A stretch of 14,589 nucleotides of DNA from Gammaproteobacteria bacterium GWE2_37_16 (lineage in GTDB: Bacteria; Pseudomonadota; Gammaproteobacteria; UBA9339): the NCBI GenBank assembly GCA_001801285.1, contig MGXG01000033.1, positions 1-14,589 on the forward strand, in the 5' to 3' direction. The notes beneath the pieces were generated by a model. It was not told where the DNA came from and searched no databases. It worked only from the letters and a program-made list of their open reading frames with translations. This document shows, piece by piece, positions 7,754 through 14,331 of this stretch. The position numbers and the translations under genes were made by a program. Position 1 is the stretch's first letter, and each line of letters begins with the position of its first letter.

Positions 7754-7797
7754 GCGGATCGTTTAACGTGGGTAGAAGACCTGCGACCCCGCTTTTT
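7754..7797. promoter_or_regulatory. GC-rich imperfect hairpin in the mfd leader / divergent region
   Basis: In an otherwise AT-rich spacer, GCGG (7754-7757) can pair with CCGC (7789-7792), extended by TCG/CGA and an inner GGT/ACC. On the plus strand it is followed by TTTTT (7793-7797), resembling a terminator. On the minus strand it would fold in the mfd 5' leader. The stem is interrupted, so stability is uncertain. Confidence 0.3.
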
Positions 7798-7803
7798 ATT
7801 ATA
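7798..7803 (-). promoter_or_regulatory. Probable -10 box for mfd
   Basis: The minus strand shows a perfect TATAAT 81 bp before the mfd ATG. No good -35 hexamer is found 16-18 bp upstream, so this would be a weak or -10-driven promoter. Confidence 0.4.
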
Positions 7804-7847
7804 GCTGTCATTTCCAAATAATAGAAAATTTTTTAGGAGTAAAAAAT

Positions 7848-8606
7848 ATGTTTGAATTTGCTAAAAAAGATTTATCGACTTGGCCAATTCTTTGTGATGC
7901 ATTTTCGCTTTATTTGCAGACTTTCAGCAGGACTTGGCGAGTTTTTTTATGTTATTTTATTATTTCTGTTTATTACGTTAGTGGCTATGTGGGCGGTATT
8001 TTTCCGCTTAATAATTTTGAAAAAGTTAGACAAGAACCCTTGCTGATGTCATTTTATTTTATAGGTATAATCATTGTGGCTTTTGTAGCGTTATATTTCA
8101 AGGGGGTGGCGTTACATCGTATGCACGAGATAGTGACGAGATTTGATGCGAAACTGTCTGATTCTTTTGCCTTTGTGCGACACAAATATTGGAGAATATG
8201 GGGTAATCAATTTTTGGTCGGGACTATGGTGCTTGCGATTCTGTTTCCACTTATTGTGCCGGGAGTGTTTTTGGGTATTTTGCTGGTTTTATGTATTCCG
8301 CTAATTCTTTTTGATGATAAAAGTGTTACTGAGGCAATCAAAGATAGTTGTGGGTTAGTTTGGGGAAATTGGTGGCATACTCTTGCGGCTATAGTTTTAC
8401 CCATGATGGCAGGTATTGGTATCAATGTTTATTTACCGCATTTGTTTCAAAAAGGATTGCCAGGTGTTGTCTCCGGGGCTGTTTTAATGGTTGTTAATAG
8501 CTTTTTCGTTATGCCAGTGCTTTGGGCGATAATTTTGGTGTTGTTTGAAGATCTGCGCAGCAAGGATGAATCATCTGATCGATGTAAAGGTACAGCAAAT
8601 ATTTAA
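7848..8606 (+). CDS. Multi-pass inner-membrane protein, YciC/UPF0259-like in general form
   Basis: A 252-residue hydrophobic protein of unknown function. A short cytosolic N-terminus precedes about six membrane segments: roughly 30-50, 66-86, two within 120-152, 174-196 and 205-234. The segment LFDDKSVTEAIKDSCGLVWGNWW (about 154-176) resembles the 'amphipathic S..a...S..l..gn' loop seen in the YciC and glycerophosphodiester-phosphodiesterase membrane-domain families. This is a loose resemblance, not a firm assignment. The charged C-terminus is probably cytosolic. The start is well supported by AGGAG (7835-7839), 8 nt before the ATG. It is transcribed divergently from mfd. An inverted repeat downstream (AGAGCAT 8625-8631, ATGCTCT 8647-8653) has a 15-nt loop and is too loose to call a terminator. 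The antisense 72-codon frame inside it is a shadow. Confidence 0.85.
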   Translation: MFEFAKKDLSTWPILCDAFSLYLQTFSRTWRVFLCYFIISVYYVSGYVGGIFPLNNFEKVRQEPLLMSFYFIGIIIVAFVALYFKGVALHRMHEIVTRFDAKLSDSFAFVRHKYWRIWGNQFLVGTMVLAILFPLIVPGVFLGILLVLCIPLILFDDKSVTEAIKDSCGLVWGNWWHTLAAIVLPMMAGIGINVYLPHLFQKGLPGVVSGAVLMVVNSFFVMPVLWAIILVLFEDLRSKDESSDRCKGTANI

Positions 8607-8800
8607 TTTTAATGCTATTGGTCAAGAGCATATTTTTTTATTTGTGATGCTCTATGTTTTGGGGTTTTGATTTGTATTCCCTTAAGCATTTGTATATCTA
8701 TTTTAAGTAAAAATGAATCTAATTTAAGGTTGGTGTAAGTCATTTCTAGTATTTTTATTTCTCTTGTTTTGAAACTGTAAAAAGATTAGAGGTAATTAAA

Positions 8801-9025
8801 ATGTTTGCACCAGCAAAAAGACAATATCCATTAGGCAAAAACCCATATCAGTTTTTGCCGCCACCAGCAACTCCAGTTGCTCCTCATCATGCGCCTCCAG
8901 AAGTACTTGAAAGAGTGCAATATGAAGCGATAAATAATCAAGCAGAGTTACATGCTGCAGCAAAATTAAGACCAGAGCAACCAGTGGATCGCACCAATCC
9001 TGATTGGTGGATGCACATTTCTTAA
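8801..9025 (+). CDS. Small proline-rich protein of unknown function
   Basis: Seventy-four residues with no signal peptide or membrane segment. The N-terminal half is rich in Pro, Ala and aromatic residues (PYQFLPPPATPVAPHHAPP). A predicted helix follows (PEVLERVQYEAINNQAELHA then AAKLR), and the protein ends NPDWWMHIS. AGAGG (8788-8792) lies 8 nt before the ATG, supporting translation. The upstream 194 bp is AT-rich and contains no other gene. The helix and C-terminal tail resemble those of the next gene's product (ER...AAA(K/R)xR, then DW(W)M(H/N)(I/L)(S/T)), suggesting divergent paralogs. No known domain is recognised. An export or effector role is conceivable but unsupported by sequence here. 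Confidence 0.6.
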   Translation: MFAPAKRQYPLGKNPYQFLPPPATPVAPHHAPPEVLERVQYEAINNQAELHAAAKLRPEQPVDRTNPDWWMHIS

Positions 9026-9190
9026 AAATATTGTTATGTGCTTTGCATTTTAGTTTTACAATAAAGAGATAACCTAAAGCTGAGTTGTTTAAAATAAAAT
9101 AAATTTTAATCTTTATGTAATGATATTGGTGTATTTTGTTATTACTTTATTGAAAAATAATAATTAAAGATAATTTTGAGTATAAATACT

Positions 9191-9628
9191 ATGCCAAAAG
9201 AAAGTGACATGATTGAACATTTTTCACCACCAGCCGTACCATTTCCATTTCCTTTTTGGGGGCAAAGAAGGAGCGGAGTTGATATGACGATTTTAGCTGA
9301 AATAAGAAGGGAACCATCGCCAATAATAGAAGGTATTGGTGATGCTGGAGAGCGTCGGGATTTTCTTGATCCAGTGCAAATAGAAGCAGTTAGACCACCG
9401 ATTTATTTGGATGATCCTTTATTGGCGGGAGGGGGTGTGGGAGCCTTTCCTCCTGGTGATTCCAGCCAGATGGCGGCTCAAGATGCAGCTTATGAGCGTA
9501 TAGGTGATCAAGTTGCTATATATAATGCAGCAGCAAGAGTACGGGGGCAAATTAGAGGGATAGTAGCAGGACTGGGATTGCCTTTGCCACCCAGGGCACC
9601 CGCGGGCGATTGGATGAATTTAACATAA
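9191..9628 (+). CDS. Proline/alanine-rich protein of unknown function
   Basis: 145 residues from the ATG at 9191. The N-terminus is proline- and aromatic-rich (HFSPPAVPFPFPFWGQRR), the middle acidic and polar, then glycine-rich (LLAGGGVGAFPPGD). An alanine-rich helix follows (AAQDAAYERIGDQVAIYNAA), then a Gly/Pro-rich tail ending AGDWMNLT. There are no transmembrane or signal segments and no recognised domain. Start choice is uncertain: ATG 9191 has only a weak GAG upstream, TTG 9176 is in frame, and ATG 9209 (after AAGAAAG) is also possible. It lies 165 bp after the other small proline-rich gene on the same strand, with no terminator between, and shares with it the helix and the DW-M tail. 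REP pair d begins 30 bp after its stop. Confidence 0.55.
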   Translation: MPKESDMIEHFSPPAVPFPFPFWGQRRSGVDMTILAEIRREPSPIIEGIGDAGERRDFLDPVQIEAVRPPIYLDDPLLAGGGVGAFPPGDSSQMAAQDAAYERIGDQVAIYNAAARVRGQIRGIVAGLGLPLPPRAPAGDWMNLT

Positions 9629-9657
9629 TGCTCTTTCTATAGAAGCGGTTATAGGTT

Positions 9658-9720
9658 CTGTAGCTGCGGATTTTACTCTGCGCAAAGACTAATAACGCGG
9701 ACTAAAAACTGCAGCTACAG
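9658..9720. repeat. REP-like inverted pair (BIME-like) d
   Basis: CTGTAGCTGC (9658-9667) and its exact inverse GCAGCTACAG (9711-9720) bound a 63-bp inverted pair. The inner units (9660-9682 and 9696-9718) keep the GTAG...TTTTA...CTGCG plan but are degenerate. It sits directly after the 145-residue protein gene and could act as its 3' boundary. Confidence 0.6.
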
Positions 9721-9805
9721 GTGCAAGATAAATCTACACCATTTATGGAGCATGATAAATCTGATAAAGATTGTAGTTATTGTTTTTCAGGGAGGCACTG
9801 TTAGT

Positions 9806-9969
9806 TATACTAAACGAAAACAGTTTTCCAGAGTTAGCGCAAATAGACTCGAGCAGTTTGGATTTTCCGCTAGGCGGCAATGAGTCGAGTTTGAGGAGTG
9901 TATTGGACATACATGACTCAAAAGAGCGAGAAAGCCAACAACGCGGAAAACCAAAATGCGAAGAGTATA
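9806..9969 (-). repeat. 164-bp dispersed repeat, copy 2 (inverted relative to copy 1)
   Basis: This is the reverse-complement match of 1134-1297 with identical length and about 94-95% identity. Sharp loss of similarity at both ends (about TATACTAAACG at 9806 and GAGTATA at 9969) defines the unit. It retains the CCGC-CTA-GCGG hairpin and the ACTCGA/TCGAGT arms. It lies 12 bp past the amidase stop codon. Confidence 0.8.
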
Positions 9970-9981
9970 TAATGATTGTGC

Positions 9982-10650
9982 TTATAATTTTCCTCGCACA
10001 CTTTGCATAAATTTTATCCCAGGATCGCTTTTATAAGTAAAATATTTTGGATCTTTTTCCTGCCAAAGCAAAGTGTGTCGTAAGGCTCCGTACTCATAAT
10101 GCCCAATTACATATTTAATTTTCGGATATTGTTTTTTTAGAAGTCTGATTAAATAAATATTTGCTTCAAGTTGTGCGTTAGTTAGGTCTTCAACATCATT
10201 GACCCCACCAACGTTTTCGATTCCAATGGCGATATTGTTCAGTCCGATGACATGTCTTGCCATCTTGTTAGTCGGCATCAATTGATAAATTTTGCCATCC
10301 CGATCGACAATAAAATGTGCCGATACATTTAAATCTCCACCTTTTTTCAGTTCTTGGCGTCCACATAAAGAAGCAGGATAAAAAGTTTCATAGGCGCTTG
10401 CTAAATCTTTACCACCTGTCCAATGTAACACAATCATGCGGGGTTTAATCGTGATTGATGATGATTTTATACCGTAATGTTTGCGACGATACTGTTGTGT
10501 TAGAGTAATGCGTTTTGCATCAAATAAAATCGGTTTGGCAATGATGTTAACAGGGCGTGTTTGTTGGCAACTGGTCAGTAGGTAGAGTGTTGAAAGAAAT
10601 AACAAAAGAAATAATGTTTTCTTTTGTATTGTATTAAAGTTTGTAACCAT
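9982..10650 (-). CDS. N-acetylmuramoyl-L-alanine amidase (Amidase_2/AmpD-like), lipoprotein
   Basis: Zinc amidase expected to cleave the bond between N-acetylmuramic acid and L-alanine in peptidoglycan or its fragments, at the periplasmic face of a membrane. 222 residues: a signal peptide with lipobox LTSC puts the lipidated cysteine at 28, then an Amidase_2 domain from about 68. The expected zinc ligands are visible: H76 (VLHWTGG), H184 (IGHYEYG) and D209 (KSDPG). The likely catalytic or stabilising residues are E145 (IGIENVG) and K207. The substrate-side motif SAHFIVDRDGKIYQL (111-125) is intact. About 24 residues separate H184 and D209, longer than the 10 in AmpD, as in some outer-membrane or periplasmic relatives. 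It lies 3 bp after the AAA/DUF4143 gene and is probably co-transcribed. It could serve in recycling or cell-wall remodelling; cytosolic AmpD itself is excluded by the lipobox. Confidence 0.92.
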   Translation of the reverse strand: MVTNFNTIQKKTLFLLLFLSTLYLLTSCQQTRPVNIIAKPILFDAKRITLTQQYRRKHYGIKSSSITIKPRMIVLHWTGGKDLASAYETFYPASLCGRQELKKGGDLNVSAHFIVDRDGKIYQLMPTNKMARHVIGLNNIAIGIENVGGVNDVEDLTNAQLEANIYLIRLLKKQYPKIKYVIGHYEYGALRHTLLWQEKDPKYFTYKSDPGIKFMQSVRGKL

Positions 10651-10653
10651 ATT

Positions 10654-11982
10654 TTATAAAAATCCTATTGGTATAGCATTAACTTTATCGGTAATTGGTA
10701 GTAGTGTTGATATTAAACAAATAACGCCACCAGCCCCTGTAGGTTTTTTTAGCTTGTTCAATACATTAAAATGATGGATTGAGGATTTATCTGGATCGGT
10801 GGTTTTTTTTATTTCTAACGGATAAATGGCGTCACCAGAGACAATTAATAAGTCAATTTCTTTCTGTTCTTTATCTCGATAGAAGTATAAGGGAGCATTC
10901 TTTCCATTATGCCAATAGCTTTTAAGAATTTCGGAAACAATAAAGGTTTCTAAAATAGCACCAGACATAGCGCCAGCTTCTAATGTTTCAGGGCTTGACC
11001 ATTCTGTTAAATAGGCGCATAGCCCAGTATCGAGAAAATAGAGTTTTGGAGTTTTAACTAAACGTTTAGTTAGATTATTATGATATGGTTCAAGTAAATA
11101 TACTATCCCTGATGCTTTCAATAATGAAAGCCAACTTTCCGCAGTCATAGGGGAAATACCTACATCTCTTGCCATGTCGGTCATATTTAGTAGCTGACCT
11201 GTACGAGCTGCTGCGGCGCGCAAAAATTTAAAAAATTTATCAGCATCGCTAATATTAAGAAGACTACGAATATCGCGTTGTATATATGTTTGGATATAAG
11301 ATCCATAAAATAAATCGTGGTCCATACCGCTATATTTAATGAAATCCAATTCGCCACCATCTCCATCAAGATTTCCTGCTACACCACCATACCCATAACC
11401 AATTCCATCTTCACTATCCGCACCATTACCAGCATCCAACAACCACAAAGCAGGAAAAGAACCTCGCCAAATAATTCGATATATATCGCGTAATAGAAAA
11501 GTATTAGCGGATTTTAGACGTTTATTCGTTTGTAACTGCGTCGGTAAAAAAGGCTCTGAATGAATTGTTTGTTTTTGTAGTTCCTGTAGAGAAAAACCTA
11601 ATAATCTAACAATCCCTACGCGACCAGCTAAACTTTCTTGTACTCCCTTCATCATTTCAAATTGTTGGGAACCAGTTAACCAAAAGTTTCCTGGTTTATG
11701 ATGTTTGTCAATATGTATTTTGATGTATGGCAGGAGTTGTGGGGCATACTGAATTTCATCAATTAATAAGGGGGGTGGAAAGCGTTGTAAAAATAATTCA
11801 GGTTCTTCTCTTGCTAAGGTGGCAAGCTTGGGATCGTCTAATGTGACGTATGTTCTTTGTTGTTTGCTTAAATGTTGCAATACAGTTGTCTTGCCCACTT
11901 GTCGTGGACCTGTGATCAAAAGTGCGGGGAACTGTTTGTTTGCTTGGTGTAAGAAATTTTCTACAGTACGGCGTAAGTACAT
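10654..11982 (-). CDS. AAA+ ATPase with DUF4143 C-terminal domain
   Basis: A 442-residue protein of the AAA_14/DUF4143 family, a widespread group of unknown cellular role with accessory-genome distribution. The N-terminal ATPase has Walker A GPRQVGKT (25-32), Walker B LLIDE (72-76), a sensor-like LTGS (102-105) and the family segment SLAGRVGIVRLLGFSLQEL (117-135). A central helical part includes YIQRDIRSL (233-241) and a winged-helix-like stretch (263-300). The C-terminal restriction-endonuclease-like fold shows E345, D377 (EIDLLI) and E390xK392 (YPLEIKK). The start has an excellent AGGAGG (11993-11988) 5 nt upstream. Unusual is a Gly/Asp/Ser/Tyr-rich insertion of about 35 residues (about 183-219) between RGSFPALW and YGSYIQTYIQRD, normally nearly contiguous in this family. 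The amidase gene follows after 3 bp. Confidence 0.9.
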   Translation of the reverse strand: MYLRRTVENFLHQANKQFPALLITGPRQVGKTTVLQHLSKQQRTYVTLDDPKLATLAREEPELFLQRFPPPLLIDEIQYAPQLLPYIKIHIDKHHKPGNFWLTGSQQFEMMKGVQESLAGRVGIVRLLGFSLQELQKQTIHSEPFLPTQLQTNKRLKSANTFLLRDIYRIIWRGSFPALWLLDAGNGADSEDGIGYGYGGVAGNLDGDGGELDFIKYSGMDHDLFYGSYIQTYIQRDIRSLLNISDADKFFKFLRAAAARTGQLLNMTDMARDVGISPMTAESWLSLLKASGIVYLLEPYHNNLTKRLVKTPKLYFLDTGLCAYLTEWSSPETLEAGAMSGAILETFIVSEILKSYWHNGKNAPLYFYRDKEQKEIDLLIVSGDAIYPLEIKKTTDPDKSSIHHFNVLNKLKKPTGAGGVICLISTLLPITDKVNAIPIGFL

Positions 11983-12001
11983 AGATACCTCCTGAATTAC
12001 C

Positions 12002-12032
12002 GACTATTGTAAGATACAATTATATAATAGTC
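12002..12032. promoter_or_regulatory. Nested inverted repeats overlapping the -10/+1, candidate operator
   Basis: Outer arms GACTATT (12002-12008) and AATAGTC (12026-12032) are exact inverse complements. Inner arms ATTGTA (12006-12011) and TACAAT (12015-12020) are also exact. They cover the -10 box and the presumed start point of the ATPase-amidase operon, the classic place for a repressor. A leader hairpin is the alternative. Confidence 0.35.
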
Positions 12033-12052
12033 AGAAAAAGGTGATGCGTCAA
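12024..12052 (-). promoter_or_regulatory. Sigma70-like promoter of the ATPase-amidase operon
   Basis: The minus strand has -35 TTGACG (12052-12047), a 17-bp spacer and -10 TATTAT (12029-12024), each one mismatch from consensus. The predicted start near 12017 gives a leader of about 35 nt before the ATG at 11982. Confidence 0.62.
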
Positions 12053-12092
12053 TTTTTACAGTCTATAGTTAAGAAGCTGGGTGCGACTTGTT

Positions 12093-13898
12093 TTATTTTA
12101 CTTCCTGTGTGACTAATTGAATATTGTTCAACTCTTCTTGCAGTTCACCAAGAGCAAGCAGAAATTTTTCCTGTTGTTCTTTTAACAGCTCTTTGGCAAG
12201 CTCTTGATAGTAGGCTATTCCTTTGTTTAGATTTCCAATAACCTCGGTTAGTTTTTGCGTGGAGCGGGTTGGTAGTCCCAGGGTGGATTTTTTGATTTCT
12301 TCGATTAGGTAATTTATTTGTAGTTTTAGTTCGGCTATAAACATGTGTGGACGTTCTTCCTCGATTAATTTTGAACAACGACCGTAAATATGATCGACCA
12401 TTTCTTTTAAAGTCATCATTTTTTTAAACCAAATTAGATTTGGTCCAGGACAAATCGCGCCAGCGGCTTTGGAAACTACGCCATGTTTAAGTAGCGCTCC
12501 GGCAGCCAGGTCGGTGCAAATGCAGGATTTACTTAAAATATCTTCTTTAAGCGCAGCAAATTGTTCAGCAGGCAGGTCGCTGTTTTCTAATTCTTGTAAT
12601 TTGTAATGTTGATATTCGCGCGAAGCTTTGCACAGTGGTTCGTCAGTAAATTCTTTACTGAACTTGGCGTAACCTTTAACGCAGACGCTACCAGGCGTTC
12701 CGTTTTTTACTTTTTCAAGACGTGCTTCTTCGCTTGCGGAAGTACGTAAATTCCAAAATGGCACTCCCAACGGGGAACTTGAACTTAAAAAAACGTCATC
12801 AGCTTTTGCATTTAGTAGTTTTTCTAATTGTAATTGGTCAACACTTGTTACTTCTGGTACTAGTAAAAATGGCGTTCCCCAACCCGTGGCGGCTAAATTA
12901 TAGTGCTTTAGTAAAAAAGCATGTTCGTCATTTGTACCGATCCCACCTTGTGCAGTAATCAGAACTTTTTTAGGAATGTCGGAGCAAAATTTCTGAATAT
13001 TGGTAATGGCTTTTTTGTAAAAACCATGCATGGTTTCAATCAGTTCGTTTTTGCGATTTTTAAATTCTTCTAAAATTGGTCCTAGTAAGTGACCATCATT
13101 AATAAAGGCATGCCCACCGCAGTTTAATGGAGATTCAACACGAAATTCCGAAACCCAGATACCACGTTTTGCCAAATACTTGCCCTGAATTTCTGCAGAA
13201 CGAAAATCGCTTACTTTTAGGCAAATCTTTTTCTTGAATTCACCATTTTTATCAGGTAGAAAATCAGGAAAATTTGCGATATAACCATATAAATTAGGGT
13301 TGAAACCGGCGGAAAGAACGACGGAAGAGCTTGAGTCACTGTTAGCAAAGCCACGTAAGGCTGCAGCTGCATCAGAAAATTTATAGGTTGGTGCATTTTC
13401 AGTATCGGTGTAGGGATTGCTTTGACCATCAAGTTTGGTCATGATGTTGACGTCAGTGCTGCCAATAGTGATTGCTTCACGTAATTGATCTTGTAGAGCT
13501 AATTTTTTGGTAGCATCTTCTTCTTGTAACATATCTTGATAGAGTTGCTTGAGCTCATTGTTAGGCAACATTTCATAATAATTAGTTATTTCGCTGTTTG
13601 GCTCAAAGGGGGAGGTTTTAAGGCGCGTAAATTGTTTTGTAATTGCTTTTTCTAGTAAATTTAGATAGGCGGTGATGCGTTTTGCCCGTCGATCTGGATC
13701 TTGTGTTATTATGGCTTCATATGGTTCATCAAGTTTTTCGCACCAAAATTTACGTATTTGTTCGATAAGTACATCATCGACTAAAGAAATTTCGGAAGAA
13801 ATTCCATATTTGGCAACAGCCAAAGGAGTGTCTATGGTGAAGGATGTCCCCATGACAGGAATATAGAAATTATGTGGATAGTAATTGATTTGAGACAT
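12093..13898 (-). CDS. FMN/TIM-barrel oxidoreductase-like protein (nitronate monooxygenase/PfaD-like) with Cys-bearing C-terminal region
   Basis: A 601-residue soluble protein. The N-terminus (FYIPVMGTSFTIDTPLAVAK then YGI, 11-33) has the 'sP.a.va..G' opening of nitronate monooxygenase-type barrels. NCGGHA (259-264), ITAQGGIG (314-321) and GWGTPFL (339-345) match the flavin-phosphate-binding GGH, GGI and G.GT motifs of 2-nitropropane dioxygenase/PfaD barrels. The region after about 380 is not typical of that family. It holds cysteines C406 (SVCVKGY), C423 (PLCKAS), C459 and C461 (SCIC) and C483 (AICPGPN), which could bind metal or an Fe-S cluster. It ends in long charged helices (about 505-598). 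At about 600 residues it is much longer than the usual 320-380. An extended -10 lies upstream, but no clear Shine-Dalgarno. It is monocistronic as far as seen; substrate unknown. Confidence 0.75.
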   Translation of the reverse strand: MSQINYYPHNFYIPVMGTSFTIDTPLAVAKYGISSEISLVDDVLIEQIRKFWCEKLDEPYEAIITQDPDRRAKRITAYLNLLEKAITKQFTRLKTSPFEPNSEITNYYEMLPNNELKQLYQDMLQEEDATKKLALQDQLREAITIGSTDVNIMTKLDGQSNPYTDTENAPTYKFSDAAAALRGFANSDSSSSVVLSAGFNPNLYGYIANFPDFLPDKNGEFKKKICLKVSDFRSAEIQGKYLAKRGIWVSEFRVESPLNCGGHAFINDGHLLGPILEEFKNRKNELIETMHGFYKKAITNIQKFCSDIPKKVLITAQGGIGTNDEHAFLLKHYNLAATGWGTPFLLVPEVTSVDQLQLEKLLNAKADDVFLSSSSPLGVPFWNLRTSASEEARLEKVKNGTPGSVCVKGYAKFSKEFTDEPLCKASREYQHYKLQELENSDLPAEQFAALKEDILSKSCICTDLAAGALLKHGVVSKAAGAICPGPNLIWFKKMMTLKEMVDHIYGRCSKLIEEERPHMFIAELKLQINYLIEEIKKSTLGLPTRSTQKLTEVIGNLNKGIAYYQELAKELLKEQQEKFLLALGELQEELNNIQLVTQEVK

Positions 13899-13942
13899 TT
13901 TATTCGCTTTTATATATAGTTATGGAAATAGGATTATTTAAG

Positions 13943-13951
13943 AGTATATCA
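13943..13951 (-). promoter_or_regulatory. Extended -10 promoter for the 601-residue protein gene
   Basis: The minus strand reads TGATATACT (13951-13943), an extended -10 (TGN-TATACT). The -35 region is weak (TAACCT at 17 bp). The predicted start near 13936 leaves a leader of about 38 nt before the ATG at 13898. Confidence 0.45.
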
Positions 13952-14091
13952 TGAAATTAAGATTAAGGTTATTACTTTTTTGTACATTTTATGTAAAATT
14001 AATTACCTTTAAAAACAACAGGTTATTCTGTGAATATAAGTTTTAACCTTAAGTTTTGAATAATTAACTTGCTTTTTCGGTTGGTCTATGT

Positions 14092-14247
14092 TTAGATGTG
14101 CGCATAGCGAATCATTAGCACCGCATCCTCCTCTTTCAAAGTTTTAGTTAATTTTAGATTGGGCTGTTGTTTTGAAATTATCTTCAGAATTTGCGTTGGC
14201 TTGTGAAACTTGTTTAAAGCCAGCTTACTTCTTGTAGCCAGATCCAT
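14092..14247 (-). CDS. Possible small ORF or gene remnant (51 residues)
   Basis: A minus-strand frame from ATG 14247 to TAA 14092 encodes a basic, helix-prone peptide beginning MDLATRSKLALNKFHKPTQI and ending LMIRYAHI. The frame stays open another 22 codons upstream to a stop at 14316-14314, as in a decayed gene. No Shine-Dalgarno precedes the ATG and no family is recognised. Chance is a real alternative in AT-rich DNA. Confidence 0.2.
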   Translation of the reverse strand: MDLATRSKLALNKFHKPTQILKIISKQQPNLKLTKTLKEEDAVLMIRYAHI

Positions 14248-14331
14248 TCTCTTGCCTAGCAAAGCAAAAACATAGGTCTTCTTATAGTTGCAGCTCCAAT
14301 TTATATAATTTTTTTAAGAGGATAAATGCGC

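Larger units (their letters stand above)
9629..9981. other. Non-coding stretch with REP pair d and the inverted 164-bp repeat
   Basis: This 353-bp gap holds the REP-like pair (9658-9720), a short spacer with GATAAATCT repeated twice, and the second copy of the 164-bp repeat. The 76-codon frame across it mostly reads the repeat and then runs antisense into the amidase gene, so it is not called as a gene. Confidence 0.6.
13899..14331. other. 433-bp intergenic region between divergent genes
   Basis: The left part carries the extended -10 of the minus-strand gene. The right part should hold the promoter and a possibly long 5' leader of the helicase gene; I see no clear sigma70 boxes for it. A minus-strand open frame (14092-14247) lies within. 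There is no tRNA or obvious repeat shared with the rest of the window. Confidence 0.5.

Noticed and set aside
8625..8653. AGAGCAT/ATGCTCT inverted repeat after the membrane protein gene as a terminator
   Set aside because: The loop is 15 nt, the T-run lies inside the loop rather than after the stem, and the stem is only 7 bp.
9780..10010. 76-codon plus-strand frame
   Set aside because: It covers the inverted repeat copy and then overlaps the amidase 3' end antisense; no Shine-Dalgarno and no protein family is recognised.
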